Below are positions 8,933 through 18,216 of a DNA stretch of 46,832 nucleotides, in pieces (positions within the stretch are counted from its first letter, which is position 1; each line of letters starts with the position of its first letter). Both the position numbers and the translations under genes were made by a program. Where the stretch lies: the NCBI GenBank assembly GCA_023251485.1, contig JAHEYR010000004.1, positions 1 through 46,832 on the forward strand, given 5' to 3'. Below the pieces are notes generated by a model. That model was not told the DNA's origin. It ran no database searches and saw nothing but the letters and a program-made list of their open reading frames with translations. Source of the DNA: Bacteroidales bacterium (GTDB lineage Bacteria > Bacteroidota > Bacteroidia > Bacteroidales > Cfx3-03).

Positions 8933-10210
8933 TTAATTAAGCTTATCGGCATTTCTCAATAAATAAGTTTCGGCTTCCACGCTCCATAACCCTTTGTTTC
9001 TTTCGCAGATTATGGCGAGTTGTTTAAAGACCGAATTGTTTTTCCCCTTTTCCGCAAAGTCTGCAATCGGAGTTAACGGCATTTCCAAATGGTTATAGAT
9101 TAATTTCTTTCCACCGGGGATCTGGGGTAGATGTAATGTTGCATCGATCACTGAATTTATTCCGCCGATATGTGTAACTAAACCTGCAGGATCCAGTCCT
9201 TTGGACATCATATCAAGTGCTTCCTTAATATCATCAGTGTTTCCACCACTTGTGCCAACAACATGCGTGTATGCATAATGGACATTGTAAAAATTCAACG
9301 GTGCTTTAAATGAGGCGTCAGATGGGCCTGCGAAAAAGTTTAAGCAGCCATCGAAGGCAAGCAATGCATCTGCTTGTTCAATAACCGGTGCCACTGGTGC
9401 AAATACAAAGATATCATTGAATCCATCACCACCTGTTAAGGCTTTCATATCTTCAATAGGATTTGCAAATAGAGCGGTGTTAATGTATCGAAGATCAATT
9501 CCTCTTGACGCAGCGAAGGCAACTGAATATAAGCCTGCAGCTCTATCCAGACGGGTTTGATCAATATCAGTAACCACCAATAATGAAGGTTTCCGATCTT
9601 CGCGATGGAGTACATAGTTTATTGCAGCCAGACCCATCGGACCAACACCTGCCAGTAATGCCATTTTTCCCCCATCCACGATCTCCATTTTATGAATATA
9701 AGATCCGGGTGTCGTATGATAGTTTGCGTGAATCGCACCTATCACGCAAGAAAGCGGCTCTGAAAGAGAAGCTGGATAAAATCCTTCGCCATCATACGGT
9801 AGCAGACAGCCTAGCTCCATCACCTCATTTGGGATGATCACATAAGTTGCATCACCACCAATGAAGCGATAAGAATACCCAGGGGCACTTAATATCCCCA
9901 CTGGTCCATCAACATAGTTTAGTGCGGGCTGGATTGAAAATTTATTTCCAACTTTAAACTGACTTTGCCATTTTGACCCTACCTCAACTAACTCGCCGGC
10001 AAACTCGTGACCGATGATTGTCGGATTAATATCTACATCATTAGGAATTCTTTTATGATCAGAACCCTGACTGGCTGCTTTATATGATGACATGCAAAGA
10101 CTGTCGCAAATTACTTTAGCCAGAATTTCGTTTTCTTTTATCTGAGGAAGCTCAAACTCTTCGAGACGAAGGTCCTTCTTTCCATATAATCTAACAGCTT
10201 TTGTTTTCAT
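8933..10210 (-). CDS. Zinc-type alcohol dehydrogenase, L-sorbose-1-phosphate reductase-like
   Basis: A 425-residue medium-chain dehydrogenase. The N-terminal part carries the catalytic zinc region (C39 in DSLCMSSYK, GHE at 67-69), and the Rossmann loop reads GVGPMG. The overall sequence resembles the SorE-like L-sorbose-1-phosphate reductase group, which interconverts ketose and polyol phosphates with NAD(P)H. The four cysteines of the usual structural zinc lobe are absent. It is the last gene of a minus-strand cluster, 13 bases after the SDR gene. The actual substrate is unknown. The partner SDR resembles sorbitol-6-phosphate dehydrogenase, so the pair may act in sequence on one polyol or ketose phosphate. 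Confidence 0.75.
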   Translation of the reverse strand: MKTKAVRLYGKKDLRLEEFELPQIKENEILAKVICDSLCMSSYKAASQGSDHKRIPNDVDINPTIIGHEFAGELVEVGSKWQSQFKVGNKFSIQPALNYVDGPVGILSAPGYSYRFIGGDATYVIIPNEVMELGCLLPYDGEGFYPASLSEPLSCVIGAIHANYHTTPGSYIHKMEIVDGGKMALLAGVGPMGLAAINYVLHREDRKPSLLVVTDIDQTRLDRAAGLYSVAFAASRGIDLRYINTALFANPIEDMKALTGGDGFNDIFVFAPVAPVIEQADALLAFDGCLNFFAGPSDASFKAPLNFYNVHYAYTHVVGTSGGNTDDIKEALDMMSKGLDPAGLVTHIGGINSVIDATLHLPQIPGGKKLIYNHLEMPLTPIADFAEKGKNNSVFKQLAIICERNKGLWSVEAETYLLRNADKLN

Positions 10211-10223
10211 GTTTTGAATAGAA

Positions 10224-11408
10224 TTAATTCAACATATTCTGACCACCCGTGACAGGGATGGCTTGTCCTGTTTCATACTCCTGTTCTATCGCGTATAAGA
10301 TTGCTCTTACCACATCCAGAACTCTACAGCCTCTTCCGGCAGGAACCTGTGCATCATAAAATGCTTTTACGTCATTTAATGTTTTGGCTCCCGGCACTTT
10401 TCCTGCATTAAGGTATTGAACAAATAGTCCTTTTTGAGGATCGCTCCAAAGAGGACCTTCGTAGAAGTTACCCGGACAGATTGAATTTACTTTTATACGA
10501 TTGGGCATAAGCTCCATAGCAAAAGATTGTGTCAGTCCAATGCCACCAAACTTACCACCGGCATAAGCAAAGTTTCGGTTACTCCCTTTTAATCCTGATT
10601 TCGAATTAATCTGGATGATATCCATGAAGTAATCTTTTCTGAAATTGGATTGTACCTTCATTACCGATGAAGCATATTTGGCACAAAAGAAATAACCTTT
10701 GTAGTTAACATCCGTCATCAAGGCAAATGATTCAGGTGTCATCTCATCCAGTCCACCGGCACGAAGTATTCCTGCATTGCTGATGATAACATCTAATCCT
10801 CCAAAATGCTTTACCGTGTTTGTGATCATCTCTTCAACAGAGCCAGGATCAGAAACATTCACTTTTACAAAGAAGGCTTGATTAGTCTGTTTGTTGGTAT
10901 TCAGTATGTTTGCCATGCCTTTACCTGCCTCTTCATTTAGATCGGCAACCACAACATTGGCTCCTTGAGCATAAAGCAATTCTGCGATACCTCCACCAAA
11001 CCCCTGAGCCCCACCTGTTACAATTATGATTTTGTCTTGTACACGACCAGCAACCGTTTTGGCTTCACCAACCGGTAGTCCCAATAATGAATCAAGTTCC
11101 GACGCATTATTGGCAAGAGCTATTAATCCCATTCCATCCAGAAGAATAAAATCAGGATGTGAAGAATGAGCTGTGTACCAGGCAGAGATTTTTACTTCTA
11201 CTTCGGCAATAATATCTTCAGGTTCCGTTTTCCCGGTTATCACAATGATACCGGAATCAGTTTTTACAAAAGGTAATGAACGGACTGAATCTTCAGTATT
11301 CAACTTTGGAAATTGTTCACTGTCATCTAACCGAATCGTTAACACCTTTTCTTTAGATGCAATCATCCTGATGGCAGGAACAATCTTATTAATCATTATG
11401 GTATTCAT
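10224..11408 (-). CDS. SDR dehydrogenase (sorbitol-6-phosphate dehydrogenase-like) with N-terminal extension
   Basis: A 394-residue protein. Residues about 125-394 are a classical short-chain dehydrogenase: TGGAQGFG at 131-138 binds NAD(P), followed by NAG, a serine in QINSKSG and YAGGK as the YxxxK catalytic pair. The C-terminal half (GNFYEGPLWSDPQKGLFVQY and GRGCRVLDVVRAILYAIEQ) closely resembles sorbitol-6-phosphate 2-dehydrogenases. The first 120 residues are not part of a standard SDR; they resemble the linker end of the class II aldolase domain in RhaE-SDR fusion proteins, without an intact aldolase site. The gene begins two bases after the PHP gene stop, so the two are translationally close. 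Confidence 0.75.
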   Translation of the reverse strand: MNTIMINKIVPAIRMIASKEKVLTIRLDDSEQFPKLNTEDSVRSLPFVKTDSGIIVITGKTEPEDIIAEVEVKISAWYTAHSSHPDFILLDGMGLIALANNASELDSLLGLPVGEAKTVAGRVQDKIIIVTGGAQGFGGGIAELLYAQGANVVVADLNEEAGKGMANILNTNKQTNQAFFVKVNVSDPGSVEEMITNTVKHFGGLDVIISNAGILRAGGLDEMTPESFALMTDVNYKGYFFCAKYASSVMKVQSNFRKDYFMDIIQINSKSGLKGSNRNFAYAGGKFGGIGLTQSFAMELMPNRIKVNSICPGNFYEGPLWSDPQKGLFVQYLNAGKVPGAKTLNDVKAFYDAQVPAGRGCRVLDVVRAILYAIEQEYETGQAIPVTGGQNMLN

Positions 11409-11410
11409 TA

Positions 11411-12640
11411 TTAAGACTTTATTATATGTTCAATTAGCGCCTTACCCAATGTGATATATGACGCACGGTTTTTTAAATCAGGTTTCCCTTTCTTATTCAG
11501 ATAACCTGTTCCTTCGGTAGCTACCAGATATTGATGAGCAGCAATAATACAAGCACCCTGAAAGTTTATATCCAACAATTTTTTACTTAGAGGGGTGTTG
11601 TTTCTGGCAAAGAGCTGGATCGGTTCCATTGCCGGTGTATTGTGTTCAGTACCAAGTGTTACAACAAATCCTTGTTCGTTAAAATAGGTTGCATATTCTT
11701 CCAGAACAGCAAGACTGTTGCGGGTTGTGATGAACTCTACTGAGAAGATGTCTCTTTTTTTGAGCGTTTCAGCTACTCTTTCTTTGGATTCTTCAAAGTC
11801 GGTAAACTTGCCATTCGTATCGTCTGCAAGTAGGGGATACGTTGGGATGCCTCCGGCATTTCTGATGAGCATACACACTTCTTCCATGTCTAGAAATGCT
11901 TTTGGATCTTCGGGAATAAATGCAATACCTCCTGCTTTTAAAAGATTTCCTCTGATCTCATTCTCAACAGCAGCGGTGTTTGTTAAGCTTGATTTTAGTT
12001 GTTTCCCACCAAACAGACTCTTATAGAAATGTTCTTGTTCTTCAACCGTGTGATATCTTGAAGCAATTTTTTCACGTAATGCCTTAGCTAAATGACGTTC
12101 TCTAACCATTCCTTTTGTCAAAGAAGCTTTTATTTCATCAAAATTTAGTTCAAAACCTCCACGACAATTATCAACCAGGTGGTTAATCTTATTACACATC
12201 ATCAAAGAGTGAAGATTCGATTCCTTACGCAAGTGTGAGAGTTGTGATGCAAAAGGCTCATCCAGTTTTGATGGAAAAGAGAGACCTTTGCCACTCAAAT
12301 AAGTGCGTCCGGGATTGTTCGGATCATTAACCTTGATACCGGCAGCTTGATCTTCGCGATTTAGACTGATATATTCAATATTAAATAATGGGAATAGTTT
12401 GCGTTCGGCACAAGCCGAAGCCCACTCATCATATCCATCTGTCGAATAAAAATCGTTAATACCAACAATTTTAACATTCTCAGCTACCGCCATATCTAAT
12501 GCTTGTGGAATATTAGTGAAGGCACTGAATGAATAAGGTGTATGTAAATGCGCATTCACTAAGCGGGTTTCTCCATCGCTGTTTTGTGCAGACCATTTAA
12601 TCAACTCATCTTTTGCAGGAAATAATGTCCAGAAGTTCAT
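11411..12640 (-). CDS. PHP-domain protein of unknown substrate
   Basis: A 409-residue protein starting with a PHP metal-site signature, NAHLHTPYSFSAF (H31, H33). GINDFY, a FNIEY segment and TLGTEHN near residue 340 supply further likely ligands; GTEHN takes the place of the usual SDAH. PHP proteins are metal-dependent phosphatases, phosphodiesterases or related hydrolases. The middle region (about 140-230) carries an insertion I cannot assign. Its position between the E1 and SDR genes suggests it acts on a phosphorylated intermediate of the same pathway, which is an inference. Confidence 0.65.
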   Translation of the reverse strand: MNFWTLFPAKDELIKWSAQNSDGETRLVNAHLHTPYSFSAFTNIPQALDMAVAENVKIVGINDFYSTDGYDEWASACAERKLFPLFNIEYISLNREDQAAGIKVNDPNNPGRTYLSGKGLSFPSKLDEPFASQLSHLRKESNLHSLMMCNKINHLVDNCRGGFELNFDEIKASLTKGMVRERHLAKALREKIASRYHTVEEQEHFYKSLFGGKQLKSSLTNTAAVENEIRGNLLKAGGIAFIPEDPKAFLDMEEVCMLIRNAGGIPTYPLLADDTNGKFTDFEESKERVAETLKKRDIFSVEFITTRNSLAVLEEYATYFNEQGFVVTLGTEHNTPAMEPIQLFARNNTPLSKKLLDINFQGACIIAAHQYLVATEGTGYLNKKGKPDLKNRASYITLGKALIEHIIKS

Positions 12641-12696
12641 ATCGATTTAGTTAGTCAATTAATTAATAAAATAGTGTTTTAAGTATAGAATTTATA

Positions 12697-12746
12697 GAAC
12701 CCCATTGCTTTGATTTTCAATATTAAAAAATCAATCAATGGGTTTC
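12697..12746. terminator. Hairpin between E1 and PHP genes
   Basis: An imperfect stem pairs the bases around 12697-12720 with those around 12729-12746 (core CCCATTG with CAATGGG, plus TTGATTTT with AAAAATCAA). It could reduce transcription of the downstream PHP-SDR-dehydrogenase genes relative to the E1-E2-E3 genes. No clear T tract follows on the minus strand. Confidence 0.35.
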
Positions 12747-12778
12747 TAATGATGCGCTAATATAATCTTTTTTTGAAT

Positions 12779-15247
12779 TTATATGCCTAATTTAGCTCTA
12801 CGAATTTGCTCTGCATCTGAAAAGTTTTGTCCCGAAACGTGACCTTTTAAAGGAACAATTTTTTCGTGTATCGCATCGATAAACCATTCAGGTTGAGGGA
12901 AAAATGCACTCTCTAATTCATATGCAGGTGTAATCCAGTTACGTGAACCAACAACAACGGGAGGGGCATCCAGATAATCAAACGCTAATTCGGTAATATT
13001 ACGAGCCAATTCATTTAAGAATGAACCACGTGAGTTGGCATCACCTGATACAATAATCCGACCTGTCTTTTTAACAGAGGCGATTACTTTTTCATAATTA
13101 AATGGAACCAATGAGCGGGCATCTATTACTTCAGCCGACATACCATATTTTTCTTCAAGAATCTTAGCTGCTTCCAGTGCACGATACAGGGTAGCACCAA
13201 TGGTGAGAATCGTAATGTCTTTTCCTTCACGTTTTACATCGGGTTCACCCATTGCAATTTCGTAATAGCCTTCAGGAACCCCACCCTTGTTGAATTGCTC
13301 GCCAATATCATAGATACGTTGACTTTCGAAGAAGATGACAGGGTCCGTACCTTGTAAAGCACTATTCATCAATCCTTTTGCGTCATAAGGAGTTACAGGG
13401 AAAACAACCTTTAATCCGGGAATATGAGCAACCAACGAAGTCCAGTCTTGTGAATGCTGAGCACCATATTTCGATCCAACAGAAACTCTGATTACAACAG
13501 GCATTTTGAGTACATTTCCACTCATTGCTTGCCATTTAGGTAGCTGGTTGAAAACTTCATCGCCACATCTTCCCAGAAAATCGCAATACATAATTTCAGG
13601 GATTACGCGTCCGCCACACATTGCATAACCAATAGCTGTGCCGATAATTGATGCTTCCGAGATAGGTGAATTAAATAATCTGTTGTAAGGTAGTGCTTCA
13701 GTGAGTCCGCGATATACTGCAAATGCTCCACCCCAATCGCGGTTCTCTTCGCCATAAGCAACTAATGTAGGATCTTTGTAATAGCGGTCGATAATGGCTT
13801 CAAATATACCATCACGAAGCTGATATTGTTTCATTTTTGAGAAAGCTTTTCCCTCTGCATCAAAAGCATAACGTTCTTTTTTAGCGATCTGGATAACTCT
13901 GGGGTTTTCAGCCATCGGATGATTGACCTCTGGCGTGACATCTTCCATTTTCTCAACGGACTGATTTGAAAAGATCATCTCTCCAATTTGTTCCGGACGT
14001 TTTTTGATATCCATTCTAGGAGAGATCTCTTCATTAATAGAGAGTTTGAACATCTCCAAAATAATACTCTTTACATCGGTCCAAACTGAATCCAGGTCTT
14101 TTTGTTTGGCGACTTTACCTTCGATCAGTTTCTTTCCAAACGAAATGATGCCATCGTGTTCCTGCCATGCTTCAACTTCTTCTTTTGAACGGTATGACGA
14201 AGCATCCGACGGTGAATGTCCACTATAGCGATAAGTTAAAACTTCAAGAAGTACAGGTCCTTTTTTCTCTTCGATGAGTTGACGTTTTCTGCGATAAGCA
14301 TCAATTACAGCTAACGGATTATATCCATCCACTCTTTCTGCATGCATCTGGTCGGTATTGACACCTGCACCAATACGAGCAGCCATGCCATATCCCATGG
14401 TTTCACCACATGTTTGACCACCCATCCCATATTGGTTATTCATGATGTTGAAGATAACCGGCAAGCCACCTTTCATATCACCTTCCCAAAGCTGAGAAAA
14501 TTGATCCATGGCAGCAAAGGAGAGGCCTTCCCAAACAGGACCACAAGCCATCGAGGCATCACCAATATTGGCAACGACCATTCCAGATTTTCTGTTTATC
14601 TTTTTATAGAGAGCTGCGCCTACTGCAATGTCACCACTACCACCAACAATCGCATTGTTCGGATATACACCAAAAGGAGTAAAGAAAGCATGCATACTTC
14701 CGCCTAGTCCTTTGTTAAATCCTGTCTCGCGCGCAAATATTTCAGCTAATGTTCCATAGATTAAGAATCTACGACCAAGTTCTTTTACGGTTCCGTTAAA
14801 ACCTTTCTTAACAACATTCAATACCGTGCCGTCAAAAAAAGTTTCCATAACCTGCATCAATGTTGCATCATCTAATTTATGGATAGCACTTAATCCTTTG
14901 GCAAGAATTTCTCCGTGGCTACGATGCGAGCCAAAGATGAAATCTTCAACAGTTAACGTATAGGCCATACCTACTGCTGCAGCTTCTTGTCCGTTAGAAA
15001 GGTGAGCAGGACCGGGATGGTCATATGGTACGCCGTTGTATTCTCCTGTAGTCTTAATCAAGTTTAACATGGTTTCAAACTCACGGATCACGACCATATC
15101 GTGATAGATGCGCAAGAAATCATCATTTGAAAAATTACTTTTTTCTTCGGCAATGCTTTTATTGTATTGATTAACCGGAATCGGTTTAAATGTTATCTCT
15201 CCGGCTTGTCTGGCCACGTTAGGGTCAATAAACTGAACTTTAGGCAT
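12779..15247 (-). CDS. Thiamine-diphosphate dehydrogenase E1, alpha and beta fused
   Basis: An 822-residue E1 component combining alpha (residues about 40-400) and beta (about 465-800) chains that are normally separate. The alpha half has GSHRSHGEILAKG, the thiamine-diphosphate loop beginning GDASMACGPVWEG and ending NNQYGMGGQ, and the YRYSGHSPSD phosphorylation-loop region. The beta half has GEENRDWGGAFAVYRGL and GAQHSQDW. With E2 and E3 next door it would form a complete complex that cleaves a 2-oxoacid or acetoin-like hydroxyketone and transfers an acyl group to CoA. Residues about 120-165 look like an insertion relative to ordinary E1 alpha chains. The substrate cannot be read from sequence. 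Confidence 0.8.
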   Translation of the reverse strand: MPKVQFIDPNVARQAGEITFKPIPVNQYNKSIAEEKSNFSNDDFLRIYHDMVVIREFETMLNLIKTTGEYNGVPYDHPGPAHLSNGQEAAAVGMAYTLTVEDFIFGSHRSHGEILAKGLSAIHKLDDATLMQVMETFFDGTVLNVVKKGFNGTVKELGRRFLIYGTLAEIFARETGFNKGLGGSMHAFFTPFGVYPNNAIVGGSGDIAVGAALYKKINRKSGMVVANIGDASMACGPVWEGLSFAAMDQFSQLWEGDMKGGLPVIFNIMNNQYGMGGQTCGETMGYGMAARIGAGVNTDQMHAERVDGYNPLAVIDAYRRKRQLIEEKKGPVLLEVLTYRYSGHSPSDASSYRSKEEVEAWQEHDGIISFGKKLIEGKVAKQKDLDSVWTDVKSIILEMFKLSINEEISPRMDIKKRPEQIGEMIFSNQSVEKMEDVTPEVNHPMAENPRVIQIAKKERYAFDAEGKAFSKMKQYQLRDGIFEAIIDRYYKDPTLVAYGEENRDWGGAFAVYRGLTEALPYNRLFNSPISEASIIGTAIGYAMCGGRVIPEIMYCDFLGRCGDEVFNQLPKWQAMSGNVLKMPVVIRVSVGSKYGAQHSQDWTSLVAHIPGLKVVFPVTPYDAKGLMNSALQGTDPVIFFESQRIYDIGEQFNKGGVPEGYYEIAMGEPDVKREGKDITILTIGATLYRALEAAKILEEKYGMSAEVIDARSLVPFNYEKVIASVKKTGRIIVSGDANSRGSFLNELARNITELAFDYLDAPPVVVGSRNWITPAYELESAFFPQPEWFIDAIHEKIVPLKGHVSGQNFSDAEQIRRAKLGI

Positions 15248-15291
15248 AAGAATTTTTTTTATAAGATCGTTAAATGATAATCTGAATGAAA

Positions 15292-16656
15292 TTAAAATGC
15301 AAAGATTGATTCTTTAAATATTTCTGATACAGTTGGATGAGGAAATACAACTTCCTCCATCTCATTGAGGGTCATCTCCATTTCGATCGCCATACATGCG
15401 CCATAGATCATTTCACTGGAGGGGTTTCCAACCATATGAACACCCAGCACTTCACCATGTTTTGCTCCAATCAGCACCTTGCAGAGACCACTTCCGCCTT
15501 CATTTTCTGCAATAAATCGTCCGGCATATGCCATTGGAAGCTTCACCAATCTGAAATCGATTTTCTTTTCTCTGGCACTTTCTTCGGTTAGTCCTACGCC
15601 CGAAAACTCAGGATTTGTATAAACAACACCGGGGATAGCGTTATATCGCATTCTGTCTTCGCGTCCGGTTAGGTTATTTACTACGACTTCGCCTTCTCTG
15701 CTCGCTGTATGTGCCAATAAAGAAAACCCGGTGACATCACCGGCTGCATATACGTTAGGGATATTGGTCCTCATCTTCTCATCAACCTTAATCCCACCTT
15801 TGAATATTTCAACACCCAGATTTTCGAGTCCGAATCCTTTTGTTACAGCCCTGCGACCAACACTTACCAATATTTTATCACCTTTTATCGACTCTGTCTT
15901 CCCATCCTTTTCGAAAATGACTTCGTTTCCATTAACAGCAGTCACTTTGGATGATAGATTGAATGTGATGCCTTTTTTTGCATAAATCTGTCTGAGCATT
16001 TCACTTAATTCGCGATCCATACCGGTTAAGATTTCATCCATCATCTCTACGATGGTCACTTTTGTTCCCAAACTGTTAAAGAAACTGGCGAATTCCATTC
16101 CGATAACTCCTCCGCCAATGATCACCAATGATGCAGGTTGTTCTTTTAAATCTAAGATTTCGCGATTTGTTAAAATTACATCCCCAGGAGTTCCTATTCC
16201 TGGAATAGGAGGGATGAATGCTTCTGAACCTGTGCAGATCAAAAGATCGGTAGCCAGGACTTCAGTGTCATTAACCGATATTGAGATGCCGGAAGTCGAC
16301 CGCCCCTTGATAAAGGCTGTGCCTTTGATAACCTCAACATGATGTTCTTTCATCTTCAGACCAACGCCACCAACAAGTTTTCTTACCACCTTTTGTTTGC
16401 GGGCCATCATTTTACTGAAATCAAACGAAACTTCTTTTGCTTCAATGCCGTATTTACTACTGCCAACAGCATTATCATAAAGCTTTGCGCTATAAAGTAA
16501 TGTCTTTGTCGGTATACATCCTTCGTTTAAACAGACACCGCCTAACTCATTCTTTTCAATGAGAAGGACTTTTAAACCCTTTTTACCAGCTCGTTCTGCT
16601 GCTACATATCCTGCAGGGCCACCGCCAATAATTGCTAAATCGAATGTTTTATTCAT
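15292..16656 (-). CDS. lpdA: Dihydrolipoyl dehydrogenase (E3)
   Basis: A 454-residue flavoprotein with the FAD motif IIGGGPAGYVAA at the N-terminus, the redox disulfide in GGVCLNEGCIPTK (C42, C47), the NAD motif IIGGGVIGMEFA and the C-terminal HPTVSE with the catalytic histidine. It reoxidises the dihydrolipoyl group of E2 with NAD+. It lies 44 bases upstream of the E1 gene and 17 bases after E2, so the three form one operon. The length is slightly short for E3 proteins (about 460-475) but all functional motifs are present. Confidence 0.92.
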   Translation of the reverse strand: MNKTFDLAIIGGGPAGYVAAERAGKKGLKVLLIEKNELGGVCLNEGCIPTKTLLYSAKLYDNAVGSSKYGIEAKEVSFDFSKMMARKQKVVRKLVGGVGLKMKEHHVEVIKGTAFIKGRSTSGISISVNDTEVLATDLLICTGSEAFIPPIPGIGTPGDVILTNREILDLKEQPASLVIIGGGVIGMEFASFFNSLGTKVTIVEMMDEILTGMDRELSEMLRQIYAKKGITFNLSSKVTAVNGNEVIFEKDGKTESIKGDKILVSVGRRAVTKGFGLENLGVEIFKGGIKVDEKMRTNIPNVYAAGDVTGFSLLAHTASREGEVVVNNLTGREDRMRYNAIPGVVYTNPEFSGVGLTEESAREKKIDFRLVKLPMAYAGRFIAENEGGSGLCKVLIGAKHGEVLGVHMVGNPSSEMIYGACMAIEMEMTLNEMEEVVFPHPTVSEIFKESIFAF

Positions 16657-16673
16657 GATAAAATCTCAATTTC

Positions 16674-18005
16674 TTATAATTCAAATTCAAGGTTCTCAAT
16701 TTCAATAGCAATCTGTTTTAGGAAACGAGTTGCTTCGCCACCATCTAATGCCTGATGATCGTAAGTAAGACTTAATCCGATAAATGGAACAAAGGCATAA
16801 ATTCCATCGCCTAAATCTTTTGGCCGGGGTACAATGGTGTTGACACCTAATATGGCTGCCTGTGGAAGATTGATTACCGGTGTAAACATTTCAACACCAT
16901 AGCTGCCAAGATTTGAAACAGTAAATGAAGCAGCTTCCGAAGAGAGAAGTTCGGGATTGATACTTCCTTTTCTGCATGTTGCAGCTATTTCGCGTAATTG
17001 ATTAGAGATACCCTGAATGGATAGATCATCAGCATTGCGTAATACCGGTACCATTAAACCCCGATCCGTATCAACAGCTACGCCGAGGTGAACTTTTTTG
17101 AAGTTCTTCAGGCTGTCACCAAGAAAATGTGAATTTACTTGCGGAAATTTCAATAATGCTTTTATCACAGCATAACAAACCATATCATTCAAAGTGATAT
17201 TGGTTGGGTAGCCATTATCAGTAGCTTTTTTTACTTTCTTCCTCAACTCAAGCATTCTGCGTGCATCTGCTCCCAGATGATGGGTTAGCTGTGCCGAATT
17301 CTGCAAAGAGCTGTGCATCGCTTTGGCAATAAGCTTCCGCATATTCGAGAGTTTCTTGATCTCGAAATCATTACTATATATAGGATTGGGAACTGTGATA
17401 TCTTTTGAATTGATTGCTCCGCCAATACCGGTACCCTTTTCGGCAGGCTGAAGTTGCTCTTCAATAGCAATCTTCTTTGCTAAAGGTGTAACTCTTGGTG
17501 TCGTTTCTATGATAGCCTTGACATCTTTTTCAATGATACGTCCTTTAGGACCTGAGCCAACGACTGTACTTAAAATGATTCCTTCTTTTTCTGCCAGATG
17601 CTTAGCTCTTGGTGATATTGCAGAACTAACTTCTGACGATACTATGTTTTGAACCACTTGCGTTGAAGGTTGGGCAGTAACCTCAACAGTCAGATTCTCT
17701 ACTATAGGTTCTTCTATTTCTTTTTTCGGAGCACTTCCTCCAGGACGATATTCTTCCGTTGATTCTCCAGGTGCGCCAATAACACACACATTCGTGAGAA
17801 CCGGAACTTCGTCTCCCTCATTATAAAAAAGTTCAAGTAAAACGCCATCTACCGAAGCTTCTTCTTCAAAAGACGCCTTATCAGTTTCGTAGGCAAATAG
17901 AATCTCTCCTTTTTTAACCTTGTCACCTTTCTTTTTATTCCATTCCGTAATTATACAACTTTCAACAGATTGGCCTTGTTTAGGCATGATAACGACTGTA
18001 GCCAT
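16674..18005 (-). CDS. Dihydrolipoamide acyltransferase (E2)
   Basis: A 443-residue E2 with three domains. A single lipoyl domain (residues 1-77) carries the lipoylated lysine in ETDKAS (K43). A peripheral subunit-binding domain spans about 131-165 (SPRAKHLAEKEG to GRIIEKDV). The catalytic core spans about 215-443 and ends with DHQALDGG (H417, D421). It transfers the acyl group formed by E1 to coenzyme A. It is the first gene of the minus-strand cluster, and its promoter at 18022-18052 overlaps a palindrome that probably binds the divergent GntR regulator. The acyl group is unknown; the general type is acetoin, pyruvate or branched-chain. Confidence 0.9.
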   Translation of the reverse strand: MATVVIMPKQGQSVESCIITEWNKKKGDKVKKGEILFAYETDKASFEEEASVDGVLLELFYNEGDEVPVLTNVCVIGAPGESTEEYRPGGSAPKKEIEEPIVENLTVEVTAQPSTQVVQNIVSSEVSSAISPRAKHLAEKEGIILSTVVGSGPKGRIIEKDVKAIIETTPRVTPLAKKIAIEEQLQPAEKGTGIGGAINSKDITVPNPIYSNDFEIKKLSNMRKLIAKAMHSSLQNSAQLTHHLGADARRMLELRKKVKKATDNGYPTNITLNDMVCYAVIKALLKFPQVNSHFLGDSLKNFKKVHLGVAVDTDRGLMVPVLRNADDLSIQGISNQLREIAATCRKGSINPELLSSEAASFTVSNLGSYGVEMFTPVINLPQAAILGVNTIVPRPKDLGDGIYAFVPFIGLSLTYDHQALDGGEATRFLKQIAIEIENLEFEL

Positions 18006-18021
18006 AGATAATTGTTTTTGG

Positions 18022-18052
18022 CAAAGATATTTTATTCAACTTGTGTTTACAA
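18022..18052 (-). promoter_or_regulatory. Promoter of the dehydrogenase/polyol cluster
   Basis: On the minus strand, TATCTTTG (18029-18022) matches the TAnnTTTG -7 box, and TTG (18052-18050) lies 20 bases upstream as the -33 element. Transcription would start about 10 bases before the E2 ATG. Confidence 0.6.
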
Positions 18053-18054
18053 GT
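18039..18054. promoter_or_regulatory. Operator-like palindrome 1 for the GntR/UTRA regulator
   Basis: ACTTGTGTTTACAAGT has perfect 6-bp arms around GTTT and covers the -33 element and spacer of the E2 promoter. The same 10-base core TGTGTTTACA recurs in opposite orientation at 18137-18150. This is the pattern expected for a repressor controlling both divergent promoters. Confidence 0.6.
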
Positions 18055-18136
18055 AAAAATGAAAAATAATTTGAAAAAAACTAAAAATAATTATAAATAT
18101 CACAATGTCAGTCATTAAATGTTTTTGTGAAATGTT

Positions 18137-18150
18137 TCATGTAAACACAT
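18137..18150. promoter_or_regulatory. Operator-like site 2 for the GntR/UTRA regulator
   Basis: The minus strand reads ATGTGTTTACATGA, sharing TGTGTTTACA with site 1. On the plus strand the site lies 23 bases before the -7 box of the regulator gene, so it covers its -33 region. Confidence 0.5.
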
Positions 18151-18172
18151 TTATTTTGTTTTTAAATTTTAG

Positions 18173-18180
18173 TACTTTTG
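18173..18180 (+). promoter_or_regulatory. -7 box of the GntR/UTRA regulator gene
   Basis: TACTTTTG matches TAnnTTTG. A start about seven bases downstream gives a 30-base leader to the ATG at 18217. It also argues against the TTG at 18190 as the start codon. Confidence 0.55.
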
Positions 18181-18216
18181 TAGCTGCACTTGAATCATTC
18201 TAAGAAAAAAATAAAA

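Noticed and set aside
18190-18216. TTG start for the GntR/UTRA regulator
   Set aside because: It lies almost at the predicted transcript start, and the ATG at 18217 gives the normal N-terminus of the family.
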